From Sperchopsis tessellata (lineage: Eukaryota; Arthropoda; Insecta; Coleoptera; Hydrophilidae): a stretch of DNA of 31,460 nt. The DNA lies in contig JAWQRN010000321.1 in the NCBI GenBank assembly GCA_033557685.1, positions 1-31,460 on the forward strand, written 5' to 3'. Of the stretch, positions 1-10,550 are shown one piece after another (the first letter of the stretch is position 1; each line of letters begins with the position of its first letter). The notes below the pieces were generated by a model. It was not told where the DNA came from and did not search any database. It saw only the letters and a list, made by a program, of their open reading frames with translations. Both the position numbers and the translations under genes were made by a program.

Positions 1-69
1 TCTCAAATTTCTATAAGTATTCAAAAATGTGTTTTCACTGGGAGCTGGGCGATTTGGGTATAATGCTAT
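1..69. repeat. Terminal direct repeat, left copy (69 bp)
   Basis: These 69 bases are identical to 31392-31460, the last bases of the window. The identity stops at the window end on one side. The base before the right copy (31391) has no counterpart because the left copy begins at base 1. This is the signature of a circular or tandem molecule cut once and written with an overlap. Read on the minus strand, the repeat encodes exactly 23 codons (IALYPNRPAPSENTF and following) of the helix-turn-helix part of a DDE transposase, which continues on both sides of the join. Confidence 0.98.
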
Positions 70-155
70 ATACTATTCTCTTGCAGCTTTTGTATTTTTA
101 TTGTTTTTTAAATAAAGGGAAAATATTTCAAACATTTCGGCTCATATGTAAACCA
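1..155 (-). pseudogene. DDE transposase pseudogene, N-terminal (DUF4817-like HTH) part
   Basis: Read from the ATG at 155-153 downwards, this encodes the N-terminal DNA-binding region of a mariner-related DDE transposase family that is very abundant in insects. It opens MVYI, and the segment ALYPNRPAPSENTFLN matches the conserved pattern YxxRFPNRxxPSxxTFxxLxxRLR of the DUF4817 helix-turn-helix. There are in-frame stops at codon 5 (TGA) and codon 28 (TAG), so it is dead. The frame runs without a break through base 1 and, if the window is circular, on into 31391 (DTKSHLLI, then a stop), leading to the catalytic part at 30450-31290. The family assignment is from recalled motif patterns, not from a search. 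Confidence 0.75.
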
Positions 156-383
156 TTTTGATGAAATAATACTAACAAATGTCAAATATCAACAATGGTA
201 ATAAAGATACAATCTTGTCATAGATCATCAGCCAAAGCTTGTTGCACTCATGTCAGTATCAAGCTTTAAAATAATACATGTTTAGAGCATTTTCACGACA
301 CAATATGTCAAAAAATATTACAGCTAGACCTATAATATATTTGAAATTGGAAGAACAGGATCTAAAAAAAATGTAAAAATTCA

Positions 384-536
384 CAGGGTGTTTCCTTTAA
401 AAAAACACGTCTATTCTTATATCATGTGAAAAAATATATAGATGAAACCCTACAACTTTTGTGTTTAACTTTTATATAGCTCTTCTAACAAAAGAGATAC
501 GGGGGGGGGGAGGTCAGAATATATTGAAGCACCCTG
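384..536. mobile_element. Short inverted-repeat unit or 5' terminal region of the DDE element
   Basis: CAGGGTG at 384-390 faces its reverse complement CACCCTG at 530-536, each followed inwards by a TTC-containing stretch (CAGGGTGTTTCC against CAGGGTGCTTCA), so they bound 153 bp. CAGGGTG ends are typical of the DDE family whose N-terminus lies just downstream on the minus strand. The right end is followed by TA. It is either a tiny non-autonomous (MITE-like) copy sitting in the 5' region, or the true 5' end plus a chance second motif. A run of ten G lies at 501-510. Confidence 0.45.
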
Positions 537-540
537 TAGC

Positions 541-780
541 ATATTCAGCACTATCCAGTGACATGGTTGAAACACGAAGTACTAAAATCGTTAAGGTAAT
601 TTAGAAAGCACAAAGATATACCTAATAATAATCATTTTCATATTATAAAAGTAACTACACACAAAAAACATACCGAATATGCTGTGAATGATAACTGCTT
701 TCTGCTTAGGTTTATTATAGATCCTTTACTATTAATATATACATTTTTTACTTAAGCTCAAGTACAATTATTAAATTTTC
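541..780. other. AT-rich spacer, nothing recognised
   Basis: This is low-complexity AT-rich sequence between the CAGGGTG end and the SINE. I see no coding frame, RNA gene or repeat that can be supported. Confidence 0.5.
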
Positions 781-1040
781 TCGGGTTCGAGTCCCAGAAG
801 AGGTAGGCTTTTTCTGAGCAGGGAAAAGTCTTTGTAGTGCTCGTTTTCCGGGAGGGACATTAACTTGGGGGTCCCGTGTATTGTAGGCCAAACGAAAGAC
901 CACGTGCACGTAAGAGAACCCAGTTCCAGTTGGACCACTGGATGCGGCAAAATTCCCAAGTGAGGGGTCTTATCCCTGGTGTCGGTGATAGGCCATAGCA
1001 GCAAAAATAGGCCAATGTTAAATAAACAAATAAAAAAACT
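781..1040 (+). mobile_element. tRNA-type SINE, copy A (5'-truncated)
   Basis: It begins with a near-perfect RNA polymerase III box B (GGGTTCGAGTCCC, 783-795). A body of about 220 bp follows, then a tail rich in A with AAATAAACAAATAAAA (about 1019-1035). The tRNA head upstream of box B, including box A, is missing. The body aligns along its whole length with the reverse complement of 8145-8440: both share AAAAGTCTTTGT, the block ACCACGTGCACGT, a CCAGTTG segment and the end GGCCAATGTTAAATAAAC (GCCAACGTTAACTAAAC in the other copy). Two diverged copies with common tail and box B support a SINE. The central CACGTGCACG block may be a conserved SINE domain. The minus-strand frames here are by-products. 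Confidence 0.75.
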
Positions 1041-2129
1041 ATCAAATTTATCTCTACAAAGAAACCATTTTATCTGTTAAAAAACTGCACATAAGAACCT
1101 AGTCACCGAGAATTGGACGTGGACCGGTTTGTTTAAAGGCAAGAAAAAAAATATTTGTTTCCTATATATTACATGTTAGACTAATACATGTATTCAAGTG
1201 TATGAAGGTATATTAATTTACAATTCGTAAAATATATATATTTGTTGAGTTGGGTCTTGGGTTTGGTGGCACTCCTTCAGGTATCTGTTAATTGGCGCAC
1301 TTTGATTCGTATATATTGTAGAATTCAGTTAATAAAATTCTATGGGATTTTTATATTTGTTAGCTAAAATTGTGAAGATTTTGGTCAGGTAATATGGGAA
1401 ATTGAAAGAAATGCCCTATTCCAAATAATGTATTGCTAGTCTTAGCAAAAGTTATGGCTCAATCTCATATATTCTTGATGTTGGACATCTAAGATTTGTT
1501 ACGATTTAAATATATACGTTGAAGATAAATACGTTTTAGTACGTGAGTTTGTGTTTTATTTAAATGTAGTGATATTTCATCTAACAGCTATGATGTTTCT
1601 TATGAGAGGATTTGCTTATTTGTTTGAAGATATAATTTGTTTCCTATGGTTGTGATGTGCTGTCTTAGTGGCATTAGTTTATTTCTTTGTGTAGGTCAAT
1701 AACTCTTGTGTATCTGCTAGCGTTGCAAATTATGCGAATATATTAGTTTTGGAGTAAATGTGGGAATTTTAGTGTAGGTTTTGATATGATAGTCCAGACA
1801 GCTACCGTATTTGTTATGATTGGTCAAATTACACTGGCCAAATATAAAAAAACTATTTTAATGATTTTTCCTGATTTTTATATTTTTTGATGTTGAGTCC
1901 GAAAATAATAATTAAAAAGTTGTATCACCTACCATTTCTTTCACAATTGAATATTCAAATATTTGTGCATTTGAAATAGTACAACATACAGTAAATATAA
2001 ATGTAATTAGGTTGGCAGTGGTTGCACCATTTTTTGTTTTCCGCCTTGTTCTTCTTATTCCCTGACAGCTGTCTGTTTTCTTTATTTCTACATAACCTCA
2101 CATTTCAGCTTTTTGCCTGTGTGGTCTAA
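1041..2129. other. AT-rich, T/G-biased spacer
   Basis: About 1.1 kb with no supported gene. From roughly 1240 to 1830 the plus strand is rich in T and G, but I can read no protein similarity in it. The last part (2010-2110) contains mild pyrimidine-rich sequence that probably is the 5' leader of the pseudogene that follows. Confidence 0.4.
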
Positions 2130-3720
2130 GTATTGCTAATCGTGGTTGTAAAAACTTTCCTAACAGTTTTTGTTACATATGTGGTGAGTTTCGTGATAAA
2201 AAAATATCAAAGAAATATTACATAGTTTGTTAGAAAAGTGCACTATTCATATTTTAAAATTAAACTTGGTGATCAATAAAAATCTTCAGCTCCATACAAG
2301 GTATAGCTTGTGTTTAAGATCTTAGAAAATGGTCAAAAAAAGAAAATAAAGCTTTTAGATTTGTAATACCCATGATATGGAGAGAGCCAAATCATATAGA
2401 CGATTGTTATTCTTGTAGAATTGATGTTACTGGCTACAATTCAAAGAAAAGAAAGTAATGTTCTGCTCTAACCTTCCATCAGCTATTCGGCTATTCGGCT
2501 ATTCGGCCATGGTACGGGACTTCCTGTCGGTGAGGCTATTGGTGATGTTTTACTTAATGAGTCCAGGGACACCCAACCTGATGAAGGTGGACTGGATGAT
2601 GAGGAGTACCAATGTTCTCCAGAAAATTTAGAACCTCAGTTGATTACACAGTCTGAGTTAAATGATTTGGTAAAATATTAAGGTTTGACTAAAAAGAAAG
2701 CTGAATTGCTTGGGTCTAGGCTAAAAGAAAAACACTTGCTGGCATCTGGAACATATATTTACCTATACAGGACAAGAGATCAGCAGTTCGCGCATTTTTT
2801 TACGCAAGAAGAGGATTTAGTTTACTGCTACGATATTGCTGGTCTAATGAATAAATTTGGAATTGAATACAACAATGTAGAATACAGTATTTTTATAGAC
2901 TCTTCAAAAACAATCCTAAAAGCTGTTATTTTACACAATGCTAATAAATATGCTTCACTACCTGTGGGTCAATCAGTCTATATAATAAGTTGTGTATGTG
3001 AGTGGGACAGTAAAGCAAGGGATCAACCAAGGTCCAGAAACAAATTAGCCTGCAAGAAAAACCATAAGACCTGGAGAGAAGAACATTTTGCGTAAAAGTT
3101 TAATAAATCCAAAACCAGTTCTTCTACCACCTCTTCACATCAAATTAGATTTGATAAAACAGTTTGTAAAAGCCTTGTCTAAAGAGTGTGAATGTTTTAA
3201 GCATTTATGTGAAAAGTATCCTCATTTACCAGAAGCCAAATTGTAAGAAGGGGTTTTCGTTGGGCCTGACATTTGTAAAATGATGTTCGATTCTAACTTT
3301 GAAAATAAAATGAGTATAAAGGAGGAAGAGGCTTGGACCTTATTTAAGCAAGTTGTGACTAAGTTTTTGGGCAATATAAAAGACCCAAACTATAAGTTTA
3401 TCGTACCTAATATGATAGACAAATTCAAAAAGCTGGGATGTTTGATGACCCTTAAATTCCACTTCTTACACAGCCATCTTGACTTTTTCCTCGATAACTT
3501 GGGTGATGCGAGTGAAAAGCAGGGGTAGCTGTTTGACCAGGACACAAAAGCGATGGAGAAGCGTTGCCAGGGATGGTGGAATGTCAATATGATAGGTGAT
3601 TACTGCTGGTCACTTCATCGAGAAGAGGATACATCACATCAGAGAAAATGCTACATAAGGAGCTTCAAAGAGAAGAGAGAAAGGAAATACACAAAAATAG
3701 ACAGTATATGTATTTAAGTT
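2130..3720 (+). pseudogene. Pseudogene of an uncharacterised multicopy arthropod protein family
   Basis: The reading order follows a family of uncharacterised proteins that I recall as highly multicopy in arthropod genomes. First comes a short cysteine motif (SFCYICGEF, about 2160). IPMIWREP and DCYSCRIDVTGY (2365-2450) are next, followed by ITQSELNDL (2645-2670) and LLGSRLKEKHLL. Then LVYCYDIAGLM and FIDSSKTILKAVILHNANK (2815-2950), LLPPLHIKL (3122-3150), and finally the C-terminal FLHSHLDFFLDNLGDASE (3459-3515), DQDTKAMEKRCQGWW (3537-3580) and GDYCWSLHRE. A stop after LVKY at 2679, frame changes, a deletion after about 2980 and a stop at 3526 (after EKQG) show it is dead. A 9-bp unit CTATTCGGC is repeated three times at 2483-2509, where the family has a proline-rich join. 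The function of the family is unknown to me. Its copy number suggests it is carried by a transposable element. Confidence 0.65.
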
Positions 3721-4739
3721 GTATAGGGTGTGTTAAGTTAAATAAAATTTTTAATTAAACAAAAGTATCGGTTAAGTGCTTAATGTCTTTCTAGAAGGCG
3801 ATGCGTTTATCTAGTAATATTCTTAAATATTTGGAAGAGGTTACTAGATATTCTGACAGAAAATCCATTATCACCTCTAACGCCTGCTCGTTATTCAGAT
3901 ATTTACGATACTTGTGGGTAAAAGCACACTATTGCTGAATAGTTTACGCAGAAGAACTTTTGTGTTAGTTTCAAAATTAGTGCTATCGAAAAGAAATGAT
4001 AAAGATCCGCTACTTCGTAGTCGCAAGTTCATAATGAAGAATTTATTATTTTGATCATATGTATAAGGTGGAAATCTACAGTGTGTTATTGGGAAATGGG
4101 GATGAATTTTTACATATAGAGTCGGATTATTTTTAAATGTATACTATCTATTGCAAGGATGTCAACTAGTTTGTAGTTATAAATATTACAGTGATCTTAA
4201 CTCCCCCAAATATTACCTCTGTGCCAACCCTATAGAGTTACGCTGAATAATTAATTATTTTTGTAATTTTTCGATTATGTCTGCGTGAATTTTAACTTAT
4301 TTTACAACTACCCGAGTAAAAAATGAACGAATATAGCTGTATCATCAGCAAATAATACCATACTGGTTTTAGATAATTGTGGCATGTTATTAGTGAACAG
4401 TGAAAACCGTTTCGTTGCAAGCATTGAATCGTCGGTCTATCTAAATCATGAAAAAAAGCAATTATGTGTATCTTCTCTTCTTTGTTTATTAGCTGATGTG
4501 TGAAATTTACGTTTGTTAAGTCAATGTAGTGTGTTTGCTGAAAGGTGTTTGTTAAAACTTCTGCTTTCAGAAGATTTTTGTTAGCTGTATGTGACGGATT
4601 AAGGGGGGCTAGTAATAAAAATACGGTAATTAAAAATATACCACAATTTAAAAGTTAATGAGGAATTCGCGTAGGTACGCATCATTTACGTAACATTTTA
4701 ACTTATATATACACTTTGTGTAATGATGCAACGTAATTA
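3721..4739. other. AT-rich spacer, nothing recognised
   Basis: About 1 kb without a supported gene. I tried all frames around 3860-4000 and 4560-4740 and saw no recognisable motif. Confidence 0.4.
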
Positions 4740-5214
4740 TCCCAGTGTAGCACAAAAAACGTGCAATTTCTGTAGAAAAGAAAAAAACAGAGAAGATAGA
4801 AAATTACAGATTGAAGTTTACACAGAATTTTGAAAACCAGTATTAGAAAATACGGAAAAAGTTTCTTTGGCACTAGAGATGAAAGTTGAGGATTTTTTCA
4901 TTTATGATTTCTATCTATGGTCAGACAAACAACAGATATATGAAAACTTCCGTAATTAATGGATTCAACATGGTGCATCGTCATGACAATCAAAGGTAAA
5001 GTTGCAGAACGAGCCACAATGTCCGTATTGCTCCCTTTCATTGTTTACACGTGTCTATGAACGAACCGGGAAACAGTTTGTTAGAAATTGTTTACGTTAC
5101 TCAAAAATCAGTGGTCGCGTTTATTGTTTTGTGTGCAAATTGATGTTATCCACAATGACTAAGATGATAACTGGATTCGACGATTGGAAACGTGCACGCC
5201 AAATGCTTTTTTAG
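4740..5214 (+). pseudogene. hAT/ZMYM-type TTF zinc-finger fragment
   Basis: The 3' part (5002-5214) reads CPYCSLSLFTRVYERTGKQ, then RNCLRYSKISGRVYCFVCKL and ITGFDDWKRARQM. This is the arrangement of the TTF-type zinc finger found at the N-terminus of hAT-family transposases and ZMYM1-like proteins: an aromatic/basic stretch, W/L-x-YS, then CFxCKLF and GFxxWK. A stop follows directly at 5215, so the hAT catalytic domain and the dimerisation region are missing. Upstream (4780-4920) the same strand holds glutamate-rich coding-like sequence (PVLENTEKVSLALEMKVEDFF), broken by stops. There is no ATG at the fragment start. It is a dead remnant; the family call rests on the short CFVCK...GFDDWK pattern. 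Confidence 0.55.
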
Positions 5215-8144
5215 TAATGAATACTCGAATTCAAAACTAAATCAGTTCAGTTGGTGTTATTAAACTTTTTAATATAATAATTTTAGTGGTATTGTCACAT
5301 TTTATATTATTTAGCGTAAATATTACAGGGCTGTGGTCAGAGATAAATTCTGTAAGGGAAATAGAATTTGAAGTATTATTATTGATTATGAGACTGTTTG
5401 AGTTTCAAGTACATATTGTAATGTTTTAGTTATTAAGGTTTGATACAGAACTGTTAAATACTACTAACAATTCAAAAATTGACTTAGATTTCTGTAGCTG
5501 TGCTTTCACCTCCTTCACGGTGATGATCATTTTCTTCATATCGACAGTTTGTTTAGAGTAAACTCTTTCCTTCGTTAACTGTTGAATATTATCTATTTTG
5601 TTTGCTTCTGATTGATTAGGAAGGGAGTCTTTGCATGCATCTTATTTTGGCTGAGATGCTTTTTTGCTTCAGTTTCTTAGATGAGGAATATTGGCGTTCA
5701 TATAACCTGGTGTGGCCCAACTGCATATCCTGGAAGTGACATTTGTGGTGTGTTTGTGCTTATTTAGTTTATACCTGCGTTTCTATACACTGCACAGTGC
5801 ACTTTGTTGATGTTTAATTAGATTATTTTTTCATGTTGCTTTGGGTCTTAATGTCAATTGTTCGTTATATGGCACCAATCCTGACATCGATGACATCACA
5901 TAATAAGTTTTTTTCTTGTGACGTGACTACGTGATTTTAATGTATTGTTGATATTTAATGTTATTTCTAAGGTGTTTCATCAAAATTGTATTATCTGTGA
6001 CTACTTTAAATAGTGCTCATCCTATATCCTTTCTTCCGATTTCTTTTACCTGGAGGTCGCTGACAAAACCTACCATAACATAGACGTGGATTATTTTTGG
6101 CAGACAATGTGTGGAAAGTTATATTATTTTGTCTAAGATCTACAGTATAACTTTCTTTCTTGTACGAAGATATTTGTTTTAGTTATTCTATATTTAATAT
6201 ATAATAATTTTTAATTGGGTTTTAACATTTGACATTTTATGGCAAACGACTGCTCCATTTTGGACAATCAGTGATATTTAGGTTATTTTATTTGGAATGT
6301 CTTCTTGGGTTGCTAAATTTTTATTTGTAATATAAAAATAAAGCATGATATACATGGTGCATATTCATCATGAACCTATTAATTTTATAGTGTCTCATAT
6401 GAGTTTTTCATTGACACATTGTAAGTTTCAGAGATATTTATCTTTTATATATTGTGCGAATCTTCGATTGTTGTGAGCTTTGCCATAAGGTCTTTTAGCA
6501 CCTAGCGTTTATTTTGGGAAGACCGTTCGAATATCAAATCGTCGAAAAAAAAAGACAAACCTGTTTACGACAACCTTCTTTGGAAATCTCAGTCAGAGAA
6601 GTAACTACAGTTTGGATAGATAACTAGCTACGACATAGAGTAGTCTGAACCACTATGATGAATATATATTAAAAAAACTATTTTAAAACAACACCAACAG
6701 CTAAGGACACTTATCGATTGAAGTCTAATCTTAAATCAGAGAATAAATCATTAAGAAATGGAGACGACAGAAGTAGTATCGTGAATAAATAAAATAATTA
6801 AATGCGTGAAAAGGAACTAAGTAGAAAATAATATTAGAATGAATGTGAATGATTTCTAAAAGATTAATTTTCGTAGAATGAGATAACAATCGTAAAATTT
6901 CTCGTGATTAATCTAGTTTCCATATAAAAATAATCACGGAGTTAGCACGTGATATCAAGGCGAAGGGCGCGTGATCAGTTATTATAAACAAATAAAAATT
7001 TGGTAACGTCGCATTTGAGTAGCTAGAAACTAAAAAATGTGTAAAAACGTTTTCCGACGAAGCGATAGTAAGGCTATACACTAGAAGAACAAAGATAGTT
7101 TATAGACAAAGGCGCAGACAGCCAACGAAGTATAGCATCTTACCTATATCATAAGGTATCTCGAACCGTCTGCCAACCTAAATTAACTAAATACAGGAAA
7201 ACAAAGAAATTTAAGTTACACAAAGAAAACAAAAAAAAATATGTTGTATCTGGAAGTAGAGAGTAATAGAACTATTATTAAACTATTGAGAAGCTAAATG
7301 AATGCTATCATTACATTATATTAGAAAAAAACATGTTATATGTACAATATATGGAGATTGCATTTCTTTGTATGGCGCATTATTAAAATTGAATTATACA
7401 CGAAAGAAATCTATTGAAGATTAGAGATATAATTTAGAAGCAGCTTTTCTAAAAAAATGGCCTTTTGATACTTCAAATGATACTTCATTGACTAACATGT
7501 TAGATTATTTGAGCACCCATTACAATATTTTGTTTTTAAATATAATTCCTTGTCGATTTGTAATTTATCTTTTTTATTTCACTAATAATTTTGTCCAATA
7601 TATTTTTGTATGTTTTACTATTATTTGTGATATTCCTATATTTTATGATAAAAATACTATAATATATAAAAGCAGTCAGGGTTACAAAATATTTGTTAGT
7701 CCAAAAGTATAAGGGTTCCAAAGTTTTTAACGACCTCAAAGAAAACTAAAATAGTATATAATTTATTTAAATCAGAAAAAAATCACATTTCTTAATAATA
7801 AAGTTTAATATAGTTGCCCTCTAATAAACTTAGACTACGCCATTGTAATAGTCTTCGAATTTATGAATATATAAACTATTTTTGATTATCTATAAAAATA
7901 ACCAAGTTACAAGCTTTTGAGTGCAGAACTCTTAATTTTCCCCTGTACCTCGGAAATAATAATAGATATTTAATTTATGTTTTGACCTTATACATTGGAT
8001 TATAAAGCAGTAGTTAGTTTTCCTCTGACTCTATTATTTACGAAGTTACCATTTAATACCTTCGAAAATGGGATACCCGTACATATGTAACGTGAGGTTA
8101 TGTATAGTTTAGTTTTAATTTGATTTGTTCGTGTGTTTATAATT
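5215..8144. other. Long AT-rich stretch without a supported gene
   Basis: Nearly 3 kb. A stop-free minus-strand frame at 5470-5655 has a charged, heptad-like composition (see findings). The frames at 7488-7739 on both strands are rich in F, I, Y and N, and are typical chance ORFs of AT-rich DNA. A local duplication (GATACTTCAAATGATACTTC) lies at 7466-7485. No tRNA, SINE or element end could be supported between 5700 and 8144. Confidence 0.4.
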
Positions 8145-8440
8145 ATTGTTGTGTGTTTGTTTAGTTAACGTTGGCTAATGCCCATTGCTATGATCAATCA
8201 CCGAAGCCAAGGCTTGGGTTATCACACGCATTTAGTGTTACAACTGGAATTAGGTTATTTAACGTGCACGTGGTTTCTACTTCGCAAAATACCCTGGACT
8301 CACTGTTTTATTTTCGCCCCGGAAGACGATTAAAACAAAGACTTTTCACTAATATAAAAAAGCCAACCTGTCGGTGAGGCTTCAACCTAGTGATCCTTCG
8401 CTCACACGAATATTGGTAGACTCAGTTACCGAAGTGGCAT
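8145..8440 (-). mobile_element. tRNA-type SINE, copy B (inverted, includes tRNA-like head)
   Basis: Read on the minus strand, this copy starts with a tRNA-like head: a degenerate box A around 8415-8430 and a box-B-like GGTTGAAGCCTCACC near 8375-8390, preceded by GAGCGAAGGATCACTA, which resembles a tRNA anticodon/variable/T-arm junction. The body then matches copy A at 781-1040: GTGAAAAGTCTTTGT, CTTCCGGGGCG, ACCACGTGCACGTTA, CCAGTTGTAAC, and the end GCCAACGTTAACTAAACAAAC. It is more complete at the 5' side than copy A but diverged in box B. Both copies are old and differ at many positions. Confidence 0.7.
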
Positions 8441-9639
8441 GTGATAATAATTAAGCAATTATCAGTTTTCCGATTAATTTTATTAATATGTATTAATTAA
8501 ATTATGTATCAAACAACTGTTGATCCTGAGATACATTTCAAATGTAGTGAAACCTCGAACAGGGAGTTTAACGAGTTAACAAATAAATACAAATACGATA
8601 AAAGTGCAATTATTTTACGGTTTTTAATATTATCACAAATTATAAATATGCATATATACCTGTCATACCATCTAATTGTACTATTGTGATAACAATACAA
8701 TTATGTTATAGATAATTTAATGATATTGCGCTACTTAACATTGAATTGTGTACTTGATAACATTTCGCTAAACATGGCTAGTTGTTTTGTTCATCGAAAT
8801 GGAGTACAACCCAGAAAATTTTCTGATAATGGTATTTTTACCATTATTGCTTTTATTTCCGATGTAAGTATTATTTCTTCAGAATTTGAACATTAAATTA
8901 ATACGAAGTAGTTACTGTATAAACAACGAGATCATATTAAATACTTCTCGGCATTAAGTTCACACCATCGATATTTAACCAGAATACATGTAATAGGTTT
9001 TTTCATGCTCGATTTATTTAAAAGAACAAATCTTTCCTGAAGAAAGTAATCTTCCGAATCGATTTCTCCGAATTAGCTTTAAACGAAAACAAGATATTCT
9101 GAATTTACCGATTGAATCAAAAAGGACAAAGTAGAAGACTGATACATGAGTTTAATTTAATCGAAAATTATAAAAACTGGTATAATTTTGCATTAGTTAC
9201 AAACTTATAAATGTAATAGACTTGCACGACTATTATCTATATGAATGTTATTTCCAGGCGAAAATCGTGCATTTTTCCACTCTTGCAAGAGACATTTTCA
9301 AGAACAGTGTTTTTATTTCAACGAACGAACTCAATACACCGATCTGGACTCTACCGAATCATGTTTTCTTGGTAAGGTCTAGACTTTGGGATGTGCACTA
9401 GAACGTCATCGAGTTATTCGCATGATTTTTATCGAACGTATGAGGCGATGTGAAGTTGAAAACTATTATCTCTATGATTATTGTTGGGGCGATTATAAAC
9501 CATAAGGAGCAAAAAAAAGGATATGCAAAGTGCCAACGGCATAGCATGAGGGATGGGCGTGCACAAGATAAGTGTTCTCCATTTGGAGCGGCTTGCCGAT
9601 GGCGTCTGTTCTCCATATTGGAGCGGCAGATATTAAACT
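8441..9639. other. AT-rich spacer with small palindromes and short repeats
   Basis: No gene is supported. Small structures are visible: the perfect palindrome CAGAAAATTTTCTG at 8811-8824, followed at once by the hairpin ATAATGGTA-TTTT-TACCATTAT; a 20-bp segment at 9277-9296 that recurs at 11739-11758; and two units TGTTCTCCAT(A)TTGGAGCGGC about 35 bp apart at 9572-9627. The short frame at 8504-8689 is unrecognised. Confidence 0.4.
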
Positions 9640-10550
9640 TGTCAACTCACAGTAAGGCAGCATGATGAGTTAGGCCTCAACCATGACAAAATGATAGACA
9701 CAATAAAACCATAACCCTTATTCTCCGTAAGATTGATTACCACCGTATGCAGCTATTGGGACTAGCGTAAGAAGGCAGAGGGTGCTAAGAATCCGCGGAG
9801 TTTAAGCAGTTGCCAAACAATATTAAATGTGTGCACCTACAACTTCTGCACATTATTCAGCGAAGCGAAACTAACAAAACTGGAAAATGAATTAACAAGA
9901 TTCAATAGAATGTCATAGGTCTGAGCGAAGTACGAAGAAAAAGAGAAGTTTATTTAACTGAAAAATGAACATATGTTTTACTACCGTGGCACTAACAATG
10001 GAACAAATGGTGGGATTGGTTTCATGGTTAAAAAAAGACACAAAAAGAGTATATCGGAGTCGCAAAATTAGATATAAAAATCTCTAGGCGGTATAAACTC
10101 CGAATTCTGCATATATGCCATAACAAACAGCCATTCAGACGAAACGATCTAAGCGCTTTATTAAGAGGTGACAGATCTTCGTTAGAGCTCAAATACACAT
10201 TTTTATCTTAGTAGATTTTAATGAAAAAGTAGGAGCAAAACAATCGTGTTATCAGGTTGTAGGTGCCTTTGGCTTATGAAGTAGAAATTAACGAGGCAAC
10301 AGACTTTCAATTTGCAGAATATAATGGTCTGTAAAAAGCTGTACCATGTTTGCTAAGAAAACATAACGAAAAGAGCCATCATACAAGACTGCACAGTTCT
10401 GAACCATTTAGGTACTTGAAGTGATCACCGTGTTGTTAGATGTAGATTATCTTTAAATGTAAAAATTGAAAGATTGATATTAACCAACATCTGTGGCGGA
10501 AAAATTAACTTAGATTGTCTAAAATCTAATCAAGAAGTATTTCCTATGTT
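9640..10550 (+). pseudogene. Non-LTR retrotransposon (RTE-like) endonuclease remnant
   Basis: From about 9826 the plus strand, read with frame changes, follows the apurinic/apyrimidinic-type endonuclease of RTE-like non-LTR elements in order: VCTYNFCTLFSEAKLTKLE (expected TYNVRTLS), then GLSEVRRKRE (the glutamate of the SEVR motif is the metal-binding position), YYRGTNNGTNGGIGFMVKK, a region ending near DFNEKVGAKQS (10215-10243), then GNRLS and FAKKT (10297-10360). The linker INLDCLKSNQEVFPM (10505-10549) ends it. Stops are frequent. No reverse transcriptase follows. 9640-9825 is probably the 5' untranslated leader. It belongs to the same broad family as the RT-bearing copy at 16380-18776 but is a separate locus. 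Confidence 0.65.

Noticed and set aside
501..510. Run of ten G as a G-quadruplex
   Set aside because: It is a single G run without the other runs needed for an intramolecular quadruplex.
771..1045. Two overlapping minus-strand frames
   Set aside because: Both lie wholly inside a SINE copy whose second copy elsewhere does not keep the frames.
7488..7739. Overlapping frames on both strands
   Set aside because: They are rich in F, I, Y and N with no motif, and are typical chance ORFs in AT-rich DNA.
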